A DNA stretch of 64,000 nucleotides from Hippophae tibetana. Lineage: Eukaryota; Streptophyta; Magnoliopsida; Rosales; Elaeagnaceae. The notes below the pieces were generated by a model. It was given only the letters and a program-made list of their open reading frames with translations. It was not told the origin of the DNA and searched no databases. Of the stretch, positions 24,244 through 35,674 are shown piece after piece (the first letter of the stretch is position 1; every line of letters starts with the position of its first letter). The stretch covers positions 4,960,001 through 5,024,000 of the forward strand of contig JAZDXN010000026.1 in the NCBI GenBank assembly GCA_037013495.1, written 5' to 3'. The translations under genes were made by a program, and so were the position numbers.

Positions 24244-26060
24244 AAATTACACAATATTTTTTGGTCCCGTTCAAGAAAATCGTTTTTCTAACCAAATTAA
24301 TTCGTTTACATCACTTAATGGGTGTTTAAAGTTTGTGACGTACCATTTTCATTTTTCTTACTTCTGATTTAATTCAATAGAGCTATATAGGAGATATTGG
24401 TGCCGACCTAGGGTTGTTTCTTTATATTTTCAATCAGTCTCTATTCTTCACAAAAAATAAGAGAAGAGAAAAATAAAGAGGATGTCGTTCACGTTTTCAA
24501 AAACAACAAAACATTTTGTAAATATGAGTTACAGCTTTCAACGAAGATAACTTTTGACTCGGGTATCGAAACCACTATTATAATATATCAAATCGAAACT
24601 CGTATTAAATTACACAATATTTTTTGGTGCCGCCAAAGAAAATCATTTTTGTACCCAAATTTATTCGTTTACATCACTTAATGGGTGTTTAAAGTTTGTG
24701 ACCCACCATTTTAATTTTTCTTACTTCTGGTTTAATTAAATAGAGCTATATAGGAGATATTGGTGCCGACCTAGGGTTGTTTCTTTATATTTTCAATCAG
24801 TCTCTAATCTTTACACAAAATAAGAGAAGAGAAAAAGAAAGAGGATGTCGTTCAAATTTTCAAATACAACAAAACATTTTCTAAATATGAGTTACAACTT
24901 CCAACGGAGATAACTTTTGACTCGTGAATCGAAACCGCTATTACAATATATCAAATCGGAGCTCGTTTCAAATTACACAATATATTTTGGTCCCACCAAG
25001 GAAAATCATTTTTGTACCTAAATTAACACGTTTACATTACTTACCGAGGGTTTAAAGTTTTTCACGCACCATTTTCATTTTACTTAGTGCTAGTTTAATT
25101 CATTCGAGCTATAGAGGAGATATTGGTACCAACCAAGGGTTGTTTCTTTATATTTTCAATAAGTCTCTATTCTTCAAGAAAAATATAAGAGAAGAGAAAA
25201 AGAAAGAGGATGTTGTTCACATTTTCAAAAACAACAAAACATTTGGTAAATATGAGTTACAACTTTCAAAGGACATAACTTTTGACTCGGGTATCGAAAC
25301 CACTATTATAATATATCAAATCGAAGCTCGTATTAAATTACACAATATTTTTTGGTCCGCCCAAAGAAAATCCTTTTTGTAACCAAATTAATTCGTTTAC
25401 ATCACTTAATGGGTGTTTAAAGTTTGTGACGTACCATTTTCATTTTTCTTACTTCTGGTTTAATTCAATAGAGCTATATAGGAGATATTCATGCCGACCT
25501 AGGGTTGTTTCTTTATATTTTCAATCAGTCTCTATTTTTCACAAAAAATAAGCGAAGAGAAAAAGAAAGTGGATGTCGTTCACATTTTCAAAAACAACAA
25601 AACATTTTGTAAGTATGAGTTATAACTTTCAACGGAGATAAATTTTGACTCGGGTATCGAAACTGCTTTTATAATATATCAAATCAAAGCTTGTATCAAA
25701 TTACACAATATTTTTTGCTCCCGTCCAAGAAAATCGTTTTTTTAACCAAATTAATTCGTTTACATCACTTAATGGGTGTTTAAAGTTTGTGACGTACCAT
25801 TTTCATTTTTCTTACTTCTGGTTTAATTCAATAGAGCTATATAGGAGATATTGGTGCCGACCTAGGGTTGTTTCTTTATATTTTCAATCAGTCTCTATTC
25901 TTCACAAAAAATAAGAGAAGAGAAAAAGAAAAAGGATGTCGTTCACATTTTCAAAAACAACAAAACATTTTGTAAATATGAGTTACAACTTTCAACGGAG
26001 ATAAATTTTAACTCGGGTATCGAAACCGCTTTTATAATATATCAAATCGAAACTCGTATG
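24244..26060. repeat. 5-mer HOR (B2), 1817 bp, copy 1 of 3
   Basis: Landmarks 24,407, 24,770, 25,133, 25,498 and 25,861 recur at +1817 and +3634. Private marks are CTCTAATCTTTAC, CTCGTGAATCG, CATTCGAGC, ACCAACCAAGGG, ATATTCATGCC, AAGCGAAGAG and TTTTGCTCCCG. The match with the next copy begins directly after a single mismatch at 24,243 (A here, G at 26,060). Confidence 0.9.
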
Positions 26061-27877
26061 AAATTACACAATATTTTTTGGTCCCGTTCAAGAAAATCGT
26101 TTTTCTAACCAAATTAATTCGTTTACATCACTTAATGGGTGTTTAAAGTTTGTGACGTACCATTTTCATTTTTCTTACTTCTGATTTAATTCAATAGAGC
26201 TATATAGGAGATATTGGTGCCGACCTAGGGTTGTTTCTTTATATTTTCAATCAGTCTCTATTCTTCACAAAAAATAAGAGAAGAGAAAAATAAAGAGGAT
26301 GTCGTTCACGTTTTCAAAAACAACAAAACATTTTGTAAATATGAGTTACAGCTTTCAACGAAGATAACTTTTGACTCGGGTATCGAAACCACTATTATAA
26401 TATATCAAATCGAAACTCGTATTAAATTACACAATATTTTTTGGTGCCGCCAAAGAAAATCATTTTTGTACCCAAATTTATTCATTTACATCACTTAATG
26501 GGTGTTTAAAGTTTGTGACCCACCATTTTAATTTTTCTTACTTCTGGTTTAATTAAATAGAGCTATATAGGAGATATTGGTGCCGACCTAGGGTTGTTTC
26601 TTTATATTTTCAATCAGTCTCTAATCTTTACACAAAATAAGAGAAGAGAAAAAGAAAGAGGATGTCGTTCAAATTTTCAAATACAACAAAACATTTTCTA
26701 AATATGAGTTACAACTTCCAACGGAGATAACTTTTGACTCGTGAATCGAAACCGCTATTACAATATATCAAATCGGAGCTCGTTTCAAATTACACAATAT
26801 ATTTTGGTCCCACCAAGGAAAATCATTTTTGTACCTAAATTAACACGTTTACATTACTTACCGAGGGTTTAAAGTTTTTCACGCACCATTTTCATTTTAC
26901 TTAGTGCTAGTTTAATTCATTCGAGCTATAGAGGAGATATTGGTACCAACCAAGGGTTGTTTCTTTATATTTTCAATAAGTCTCTATTCTTCAAGAAAAA
27001 TATAAGAGAAGAGAAAAAGAAAGAGGATGTTGTTCACATTTTCAAAAACAACAAAACATTTGGTAAATATGAGTTACAACTTTCAAAGGACATAACTTTT
27101 GACTCGGGTATCGAAACCACTATTATAATATATCAAATCGAAGCTCGTATTAAATTACACAATATTTTTTGGTCCGCCCAAAGAAAATCCTTTTTGTAAC
27201 CAAATTAATTCGTTTACATCACTTAATGGGTGTTTAAAGTTTGTGACGTACCATTTTCATTTTTCTTACTTCTGGTTTAATTCAATAGAGCTATATAGGA
27301 GATATTCATGCCGACCTAGGGTTGTTTCTTTATATTTTCAATCAGTCTCTATTTTTCACAAAAAATAAGCGAAGAGAAAAAGAAAGTGGATGTCGTTCAC
27401 ATTTTCAAAAACAACAAAACATTTTGTAAGTATGAGTTATAACTTTCAACGGAGATAAATTTTGACTCGGGTATCGAAACTGCTTTTATAATATATCAAA
27501 TCAAAGCTTGTATCAAATTACACAATATTTTTTGCTCCCGTCCAAGAAAATCGTTTTTTTAACCAAATTAATTCGTTTACATCACTTAATGGGTGTTTAA
27601 AGTTTGTGACGTACCATTTTCATTTTTCTTACTTCTGGTTTAATTCAATAGAGCTATATAGGAGATATTGGTGCCGACCTAGGGTTGTTTCTTTATATTT
27701 TCAATCAGTCTCTATTCTTCACAAAAAATAAGAGAAGAGAAAAAGAAAAAGGATGTCGTTCACATTTTCAAAAACAACAAAACATTTTGTAAATATGAGT
27801 TACAACTTTCAACGGAGATAAATTTTAACTCGGGTATCGAAACCGCTTTTATAATATATCAAATCGAAACTCGTATG
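26061..27877. repeat. 5-mer HOR (B2), 1817 bp, copy 2 of 3
   Basis: This is the middle copy. It carries all the private marks of copy 1. One substitution noticed is TTCATTTACATC near 26,483, where copies 1 and 3 have TTCGTTTACATC. Such low divergence implies very recent amplification or ongoing conversion. Confidence 0.9.
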
Positions 27878-29694
27878 AAATTACACAATATTTTTTGGTC
27901 CCGTTCAAGAAAATCGTTTTTCTAACCAAATTAATTCGTTTACATCACTTAATGGGTGTTTAAAGTTTGTGACGTACCATTTTCATTTTTCTTACTTCTG
28001 ATTTAATTCAATAGAGCTATATAGGAGATATTGGTGCCGACCTAGGGTTGTTTCTTTATATTTTCAATCAGTCTCTATTCTTCACAAAAAATAAGAGAAG
28101 AGAAAAATAAAGAGGATGTCGTTCACGTTTTCAAAAACAACAAAACATTTTGTAAATATGAGTTACAGCTTTCAACGAAGATAACTTTTGACTCGGGTAT
28201 CGAAACCACTATTATAATATATCAAATCGAAACTCGTATTAAATTACACAATATTTTTTGGTGCCGCCAAAGAAAATCATTTTTGTACCCAAATTTATTC
28301 GTTTACATCACTTAATGGGTGTTTAAAGTTTGTGACCCACCATTTTAATTTTTCTTACTTCTGGTTTAATTAAATAGAGCTATATAGGAGATATTGGTGC
28401 CGACCTAGGGTTGTTTCTTTATATTTTCAATCAGTCTCTAATCTTTACACAAAATAAGAGAAGAGAAAAAGAAAGAGGATGTCGTTCAAATTTTCAAATA
28501 CAACAAAACATTTTCTAAATATGAGTTACAACTTCCAACGGAGATAACTTTTGACTCGTGAATCGAAACCGCTATTACAATATATCAAATCGGAGCTCGT
28601 TTCAAATTACACAATATATTTTGGTCCCACCAAGGAAAATCATTTTTGTACCTAAATTAACACGTTTACATTACTTACCGAGGGTTTAAAGTTTTTCACG
28701 CACCATTTTCATTTTACTTAGTGCTAGTTTAATTCATTCGAGCTATAGAGGAGATATTGGTACCAACCAAGGGTTGTTTCTTTATATTTTCAATAAGTCT
28801 CTATTCTTCAAGAAAAATATAAGAGAAGAGAAAAAGAAAGAGGATGTTGTTCACATTTTCAAAAACAACAAAACATTTGGTAAATATGAGTTACAACTTT
28901 CAAAGGACATAACTTTTGACTCGGGTATCGAAACCACTATTATAATATATCAAATCGAAGCTCGTATTAAATTACACAATATTTTTTGGTCCGCCCAAAG
29001 AAAATCCTTTTTGTAACCAAATTAATTCGTTTACATCACTTAATGGGTGTTTAAAGTTTGTGACGTACCATTTTCATTTTTCTTACTTCTGGTTTAATTC
29101 AATAGAGCTATATAGGAGATATTCATGCCGACCTAGGGTTGTTTCTTTATATTTTCAATCAGTCTCTATTTTTCACAAAAAATAAGCGAAGAGAAAAAGA
29201 AAGTGGATGTCGTTCACATTTTCAAAAACAACAAAACATTTTGTAAGTATGAGTTATAACTTTCAACGGAGATAAATTTTGACTCGGGTATCGAAACTGC
29301 TTTTATAATATATCAAATCAAAGCTTGTATCAAATTACACAATATTTTTTGCTCCCGTCCAAGAAAATCGTTTTTTTAACCAAATTAATTCGTTTACATC
29401 ACTTAATGGGTGTTTAAAGTTTGTGACGTACCATTTTCATTTTTCTTACTTCTGGTTTAATTCAATAGAGCTATATAGGAGATATTGGTGCCGACCTAGG
29501 GTTGTTTCTTTATATTTTCAATCAGTCTCTATTCTTCACAAAAAATAAGAGAAGAGAAAAAGAAAAAGGATGTCGTTCACATTTTCAAAAACAACAAAAC
29601 ATTTTGTAAATATGAGTTACAACTTTCAACGGAGATAAATTTTAACTCGGGTATCGAAACCGCTTTTATAATATATCAAATCGAAACTCGTATG
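27878..29694. repeat. 5-mer HOR (B2), 1817 bp, copy 3 of 3
   Basis: This third copy has landmarks 28,041, 28,404, 28,767, 29,132 and 29,495. Matching at -1817 continues to 29,817, after which CTTCTGGTTTAATT with AACTATATAGG replaces CTTCTGATTTAATT. The total span of near-identity is 24,244-29,817, just over three units. Confidence 0.9.
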
Positions 29695-29857
29695 AAATTA
29701 CACAATATTTTTTGGTCCCGTTCAAGAAAATCGTTTTTCTAACCAAATTAATTCGTTTACATCACTTAATGGGTGTTTAAAGTTTGTGACGTACCATTTT
29801 CATTTTTCTTACTTCTGGTTTAATTCAATAGAACTATATAGGAGATATTGGTGCCGA

Positions 29858-31312
29858 CCTAGGGTTGCTTCTTTATATTTTCAATCAGTCTCTATTCTTC
29901 ACAAAAAATAAGAGAAGAGAAAAAGAAAGAGGATGTCGTTCACATTTTCAAAAACGACAAAACATTTGGTAAGAGTGAGTTACAACTTTCAACGGAGATA
30001 AATTTTGACTCGGGTATCGAAACCGCTTTTATAATATATCAAATCGAAACTCGTATGAAATTACACAATATTTTTTGGTCTCGTTCAAGAAAATCTTTTT
30101 TCTAACCAAATTAATTCGTTTACATCACTTAATGGGTGTTTAAAGTTTGTGACGTACCATTTTCATTTTTCTTACTTCTGGTTTAATTCAATAGAACTAT
30201 ATAGGAGATATTGGTGCCGACCTAGGGTTGTTTCTTTATATTTTCAATCAGTCTCTATTCTTCACAAAAAATAAGAGAAGGGAAAAAGAAAGAGGATGTC
30301 GCTCACATTTTCAAAAACAACAAAGCATTTGGTAAATATGAGTTACAGCTTTAAACGGAGATAAGTTTTGACTCGGGTATGGAAACCATTATTAATATAT
30401 ATCCAATTGAAGTGCGTATTAAATTACACAATATTTTTTGGTCCCGCCAAAGAAAATCGTTTTTGTACCCAAATTACATCGTTTACATCACTTAATAGGT
30501 GTTTAAAGTTTGTGACGCACCATTTTCATTTTTCTTACTTCTGGTTTAATTAAATAGAGCTATATAGGAGATATTGGTGCCGACCTTGGGTTGTTTCTTT
30601 ATATTTTCAATCAGTCTCTATTCTTTACACAAAATAAGAAAAGAGAAAAAGAAAGAGGATGTCGTTCAAATTTTCAAATACAACAAAACATTTTCTAAAT
30701 ATGAGTTACAACTTCCAACAGAGATAACTTTTGACTCGTGAATCGAAACCGCTATTACAATATATTCAAATCGGAGCTCGTTGCAAATTACACAATATAT
30801 TTTGGTCCCACCAAGGAAAATCATTTTTGTACCTAAATTAACACGTTTACATTACTTACCGAGGGTTTAAAGTTTTTCACGCACCATTTTCATTTTACTT
30901 AGTGCTAGTTTACTTCATTCGAGCTATAGAGGAGATATTGGTACCAACCTAGGGTTGTTTCTTTATATTTTCAATAAGTCTCTATTCTTCAAGAAAAATA
31001 TAAGAGAAAAGAAAAAGAAAGAGGATGTTGTTCACATTTTCAAAAACAACAAAACATTTGGTAAATATGAGTTACAACTTTCAAAGGACATAACTTTTGA
31101 CTCGGGTATCGAAACCACTATTATAATATATCAAATCGAAGCTCGTATTAAATTACACAATATTTTTTGGTCCGCCCAAAGAAAATCCTTTTTGTAACCA
31201 AATTACATAGTTTACATCACTTAATGGCTGTTTAAAGTTTGTGATGCACCATTTTCATTTTTCTTACTTCTGGTTTAATTCAATAGAGCTATCTAGGAGA
31301 TATTGGTGCCGA
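29858..31312. repeat. Four-monomer mixed block at end of domain B
   Basis: The monomers at 29,858 and 30,221 carry AACTATATAGG marks. The body from about 30,280 to 30,540 resembles the domain A monomer with ACCATTATTAATATATATCC. It switches near 30,550 to the AATTAAATAG type, followed by a TACCAACC Y monomer at 30,948. The landmark at 30,584 is mutated (CCTTGGG). The block looks like a patchwork of A and B members and not a further copy of any 5-mer. Confidence 0.7.
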
Positions 31313-31675
31313 CCTAGGGTTGTTTCTTTATATTTTCAATCAGTCTCTATTCTTCACAAAAAATAAGAGAAGAGAAAAAGAAAGAGGATGTCGTTCACAT
31401 TTTCAAAAACGACAAAACATTTGGTAAGAGTGAGTTACGACTTTCAACGGAGATAAATTTTGACTCGGGTATCGAAACCGCTTTTATAATATATCAAATC
31501 GAAACTCGTATGAAATTACACAATATTTTTTGGTCCCGTTCAAGAAAATCGTTTTTCTAACCAAATTAATTCATTTACATCACTTAATGGGTGTTTAAAG
31601 TTTGTGACGTACCATTTTCATTTTTCTTACTTCTGGTTTAATTCAATAGAACTATATAGGAGATATTGGTGCCGA

Positions 31676-33129
31676 CCTAGGGTTGTTTCTTTATATTTTC
31701 AATCAGTCTCTATTCTTCACAAAAAATAAGAGAAGAGAAAAAGAAAGAGGAAGCCGTTCACATTTTAAAAAAAAACAAAACTTTTGGTAAATATGAGTTA
31801 CAGCTTTCAACGAAGATAACTTTTGACTCGGGTATCGAAACCACTATTAATATATATCAAATTGATCGCGTATTAAATTACACAATATTTTTTGGTCCCG
31901 CCTATGAAAATCGTTTTTGTACCCAAATTAATTCGTTTACATCTCTTAATGGGTGTTTAAATTTTCGTGATGCACCATTTTCATTTTTCTTACTTCTGGT
32001 TTAATTCAATAGAGCTATATAGGAGATATTGGTGCCGACCTAGGGTTGTTTCTTTATATTTTCAATCAGTCTCTATTCTTCACAAAAAATAAGAGAAGAC
32101 AAAAAGAAAAAGGATGTCGTTCACATTTTCAAAAACATCAAAACATTTTGTAAATATGAGTTACAACTTTTAACGGAGATAACATTTGACTCTGGTATCG
32201 AAACTGCTATTATAATATATCAAATCGGAGCTCGTTTCAAATTACACAATATATTTTGGTCCCACCAAGGAAAATCATTTTTTGTACCCAAATTAACACA
32301 TTTACATTACTTACCGAGGGTTTAAAGTTTTTCACGCACCATTTTCATTTTACTTAGTGCTAGTTTAATTCAATAGAGCTATAGAGGAGATATTGGTGCC
32401 AACCTAGGGTTGTTTCTTTATATTTTCAATAAATCTCTATTCTTCAAGAAAAAAATAAGAGAAGAGAAAAAGAAAGAGGATGTAATTCACTTTTCAAAAA
32501 CAACAAAACATTTGGTAAATATGAGTTACAACTTTCAAAGGACAAAACTTTTGACTCGGGTATCGAAACCTCTATTATAATATATCAAATCAAAGCTCGT
32601 ATTAAATTACACAATATTTTTTGGTCCGACCAAAGAAAATCGTTTTTGTAACCAAATTACAAAGTTTACATCACAGAATGGCTGTTTAAAGTTTGTGATG
32701 CACCATTTTCATTTTTCTTACTTCTGGTTTAATTCAATAGAGCTATCTAGGAGATATTGGTGCCGAACTAGGGTTGTTTCTTTATATTTTCAATCAGTCT
32801 CTATTCTTCACAAAAAATAAGCGAAGAGAAAAAGAAAGGGGATGTCGTTCACATTTTCAAAAACGACAAAACATTTGGTAAGTATGAGTTACAACTTTCA
32901 ACGGAGATAAATTTTGACTCGGGTATCGAAACCGCTTTTATAATATATCAAATCGAAGCTTCTATCAAATTACACAATATTTTTTGGCCCAGTCCAAGAA
33001 AATCGTTTTTGTAACCAAATTAATTCGTTTACATCACTTAATGGGTGTTTAAAGTTTGTGACGTACCATTTTCATTTTTCTTACTTCTGGTTTAATTCAA
33101 TAGAGCTATATAGGAGATATTGGTGCCGA
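31676..33129. repeat. Domain-A-like four-monomer block displaced ~30.9 kb
   Basis: Landmarks 31,676, 32,039, 32,403 and 32,767 match 784, 1147, 1511 and 1874 at +30,892 or +30,893. Shared marks are GAAGCCGTTCAC followed by a long A run, CAAAACTTTTGG, TATGAAAATCG, AATTTTCGTGATGCACC, GACTCTGGTATCG, and a Y monomer with an A-rich run. It lies inside otherwise C-type sequence, with several private changes of its own. Confidence 0.77.
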
Positions 33130-35311
33130 CCTAGGGTTGTTTCTTTATATTTTCAATAAGTCTCTATTCTTCATGAAAAAAATAAGAGAAGAGAAAAAGT
33201 AAGAGGATGTAGTTCACTTTTCAAAAACAACAAAACATTTGGTAAATATGAGTTACAACTTTCAAAGGACATAACTTTTGACTCGGGTATCTAAACCACA
33301 ATTATAATATATCAAATCGAAGCTCGTATTAAATGACACAATATTTTTGGTCCCGCCAAAGAAAATCGTTTTGTACCCAAATTTATTCGTTTACATCACT
33401 TAATGAGTGTTTAACATTTGTGACGCACCATTTTCATTTTTCTTACTTCTAGTTTAATTCAATAGAGCTATATAGGAGATATTGTTGCCGACCTAGGGTT
33501 ATTTCTTTATATTTTCAATCAGTCTCTATTCTTCAAGAAAAAAATAAGAGAAGAGAAAAAGAAAGAGGATGTCGTTCACATTTTCTAAAACAACAAAACA
33601 TTTGGTAAATATAAGTTACAAATTTCAACGGAGATAACTTTTGACTCTGGTATCGAAACTTCTATTATGATATATCAAATCGGTGCTCGTTTCAAATTAC
33701 ACAATATGTTTTGGTCCCACCAAGGAAAATAGTTTTTGTACCCAAATTAACACATTTACTTTACTTACCGAGGGTTTAAATTTTTTCACGCACTATTTTC
33801 ATTTTACTTAGTGCTAGTTTAATTCAATAGAGCTATAGAGGAGATATTGGTGCCAACCTAGGGTTGTTTCTTTATATTTTCAATAAGTCTCTATTCTTCA
33901 AGAAAAAAATAAGAGAAGAAAAAAAAAAAAGAGGATGTCGTTCACATTTTCAAAAACAACAAAACATTTGGTAAGTATGAGTTACAACTTTCAACGGAGA
34001 TAAATTTTGAGTCGGGTATCGAAACCGCTTTTATAATATATCAAATCGAAGCTTGTATCAAATTACACAATATTTTTTGGTCCCGTCCAAGAAAATCGTT
34101 TTTGTAACCAAATTAATTCGTTTACATCACTTAATGGGTGTTTAAAGTTTGTGACGTACCATTTTCATTTTCCTTACTTCTGGTTTAATTCAATAGAGCT
34201 ATATAGGAGATATTGGTGCCGACCTAGGGTTGTTTCTTTATATTTTCAATCAGTCTCTATTCTTCACAAAAAATAAGAGAAGAGAAAAAGAAAGAGGATG
34301 TCGTTCACATTTTCTAAAACAACAAAACATTTGGTAAATATGAGTTACAAATTTCAACGGAGATAACTTTTGACTCGGGTATCGAAACCGCTATTATGAT
34401 GTATGAAATCGGAGCTCGTTTCAAATTACACAATATGTTTTGGTCCCACCAAGGAAAATAGTTTTTGTACCCAAATTAACACATTTACTTCACTTTCCGA
34501 GTGTTTAAAATTTTTCACGCACCATTTTGATTTCACTTAGTGCTAGTTTAATTCAATAGAGCTACAGAGGAGATATTGGTACCGACCTAAGGTTGTTTCT
34601 TTATATTTTCAATCACTCTCTATTCTTCACAAAAAATAAGAGAAGAGAAAAAGAAAGAGGATGTCGTTCACATTTTCAAAAAAATAAAACATTTGGTAAA
34701 TATGAGTTACAGCTTTCAATGGAGATAACTTTTGACTCGGGTATCGAAACTGCTATTATAATATATCAAATCGGAGGTCGTGGCAAATTCCACAATATGT
34801 TTTGGTCCCACCAAAGAAAATCGTTTTTGTACCCAAATTAACAGATTTACTTCACTTTCCGAGGGTTTAAACTTTTTCACGCACCATTTTCATTTTACTT
34901 AGTGCTAGTTTAATTCAATAGAGCTATAGAGGAGATATTGGTGCCAAACTAGGGTTGTTTCTTTATATTTTCAATAGATCTCTATTCTTCAAGAAAAAAA
35001 TAAGAGAAGAGAAAAAGAAAGAGGATGTCGTTCACATTTTCAAAAACAACAAAACATTTGGTAAATATGAGTTACAACTTTCAAAGGACATAACTTTTGA
35101 CTCGGGAATCGAAACCACTATTATAATATATCAAATCGAAGATCGTATTAAATTACACAATATTTTTGGTCCAGCCAAAGAAAATTGTTTTTGTAACCAA
35201 ATTACATAGTTTACATCACTTAATGGCTGTTTAAAGTTTGTGATGCACCATTTTCATTTTTCTTACTTCTGGTTTAATTCAATAGAGCTATATAGGAGAT
35301 ATTGGTGCCGA

Positions 35312-35674
35312 CCTAGGGTTGTTTCTTTATATTTTCAATCAGTCTCTATTCTTCACAAAAAATAAGAGAAGAGAAAAAGAAAGAGGATGTCGTTCACATT
35401 TTCAAAAACAACAAAACATTTGGTAAGTATGAGTTACAACTTTCAACGGAGATAAATTTTGACTCGGGTATCGAAATCGCTTTTATAATATATCAAATGG
35501 AAGCTCGTATCAAATTACACAATATTTTTTGGTCCCGTCCAAGAAAATCGTTTTTTTAACCAAATTAATTCGTTTACATCACTTAATGGGTGTTTAAAGT
35601 TTGTGACGTACCATTTTCATTTTTCTTACTTCTAGTTTAATTCAATAGAGCTATATAGGAGCTATTGGTGCCGA
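35312..35674. repeat. Representative X-subfamily monomer (363 bp)
   Basis: This is one complete monomer counted from CCTAGGG to the base before the next CCTAGG. X-subfamily features are CTTCACAAAAAATAAGAG before the purine tract, GAAGCTCGTAT in the body, TTTTTTGGTCCCG, CACTTAATGGGTG, GTTTGTGACG, TTTTTCTTACTTCT, and usually GCCGACC at the next landmark. About 86 of the first 106 monomers in the window carry the X version of the TTACTTCT segment. This copy has small private changes (AAATGGAAGC, GAGCTATTGG), so it shows the layout and is not a consensus. There is no plausible coding content. Confidence 0.93.
35364..35387 (+). other. Purine tract present in every monomer (example)
   Basis: This is a 24-base run of A and G only (AAGAGAAGAG, then AAAAAGAAAGAGGA). 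It is preceded by another A run split off by a single T and, further upstream, by pyrimidine-rich TTTCTTTATATTTTC and CTCTATTCTTC. Every monomer has this block with small changes. Most length differences between monomers arise at its A-rich left edge: CACAAAAAATAAG, CATGAAAAAAAATAAG, CAAGAAAAAAATAAG, CGAGAAAAATATAAG or TACACAAAATAAG. This makes the edge a convenient subtype barcode. Confidence 0.85.

Larger units (their letters stand above)
16411..31312. repeat. Domain B: X-dominated mosaic with amplified 5-mers
   Basis: The domain has forty-one monomers, of which only seven are Y (landmarks 17,137, 20,043, 21,861, 25,133, 26,950, 28,767 and 30,948). All seven Y copies share GGTACCAACC and TTCAAGAAAAATATAAG, a mark not used in domain D. 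Characteristic X marks are AATTAAATAG with TTTACACAAAATAAG, GTAAGAGTGAG, and AACTATATAGG with GGGTTGCTTC. The domain contains two separately amplified 5-mers and a repeated block at +4725, each listed on its own. Confidence 0.85.
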
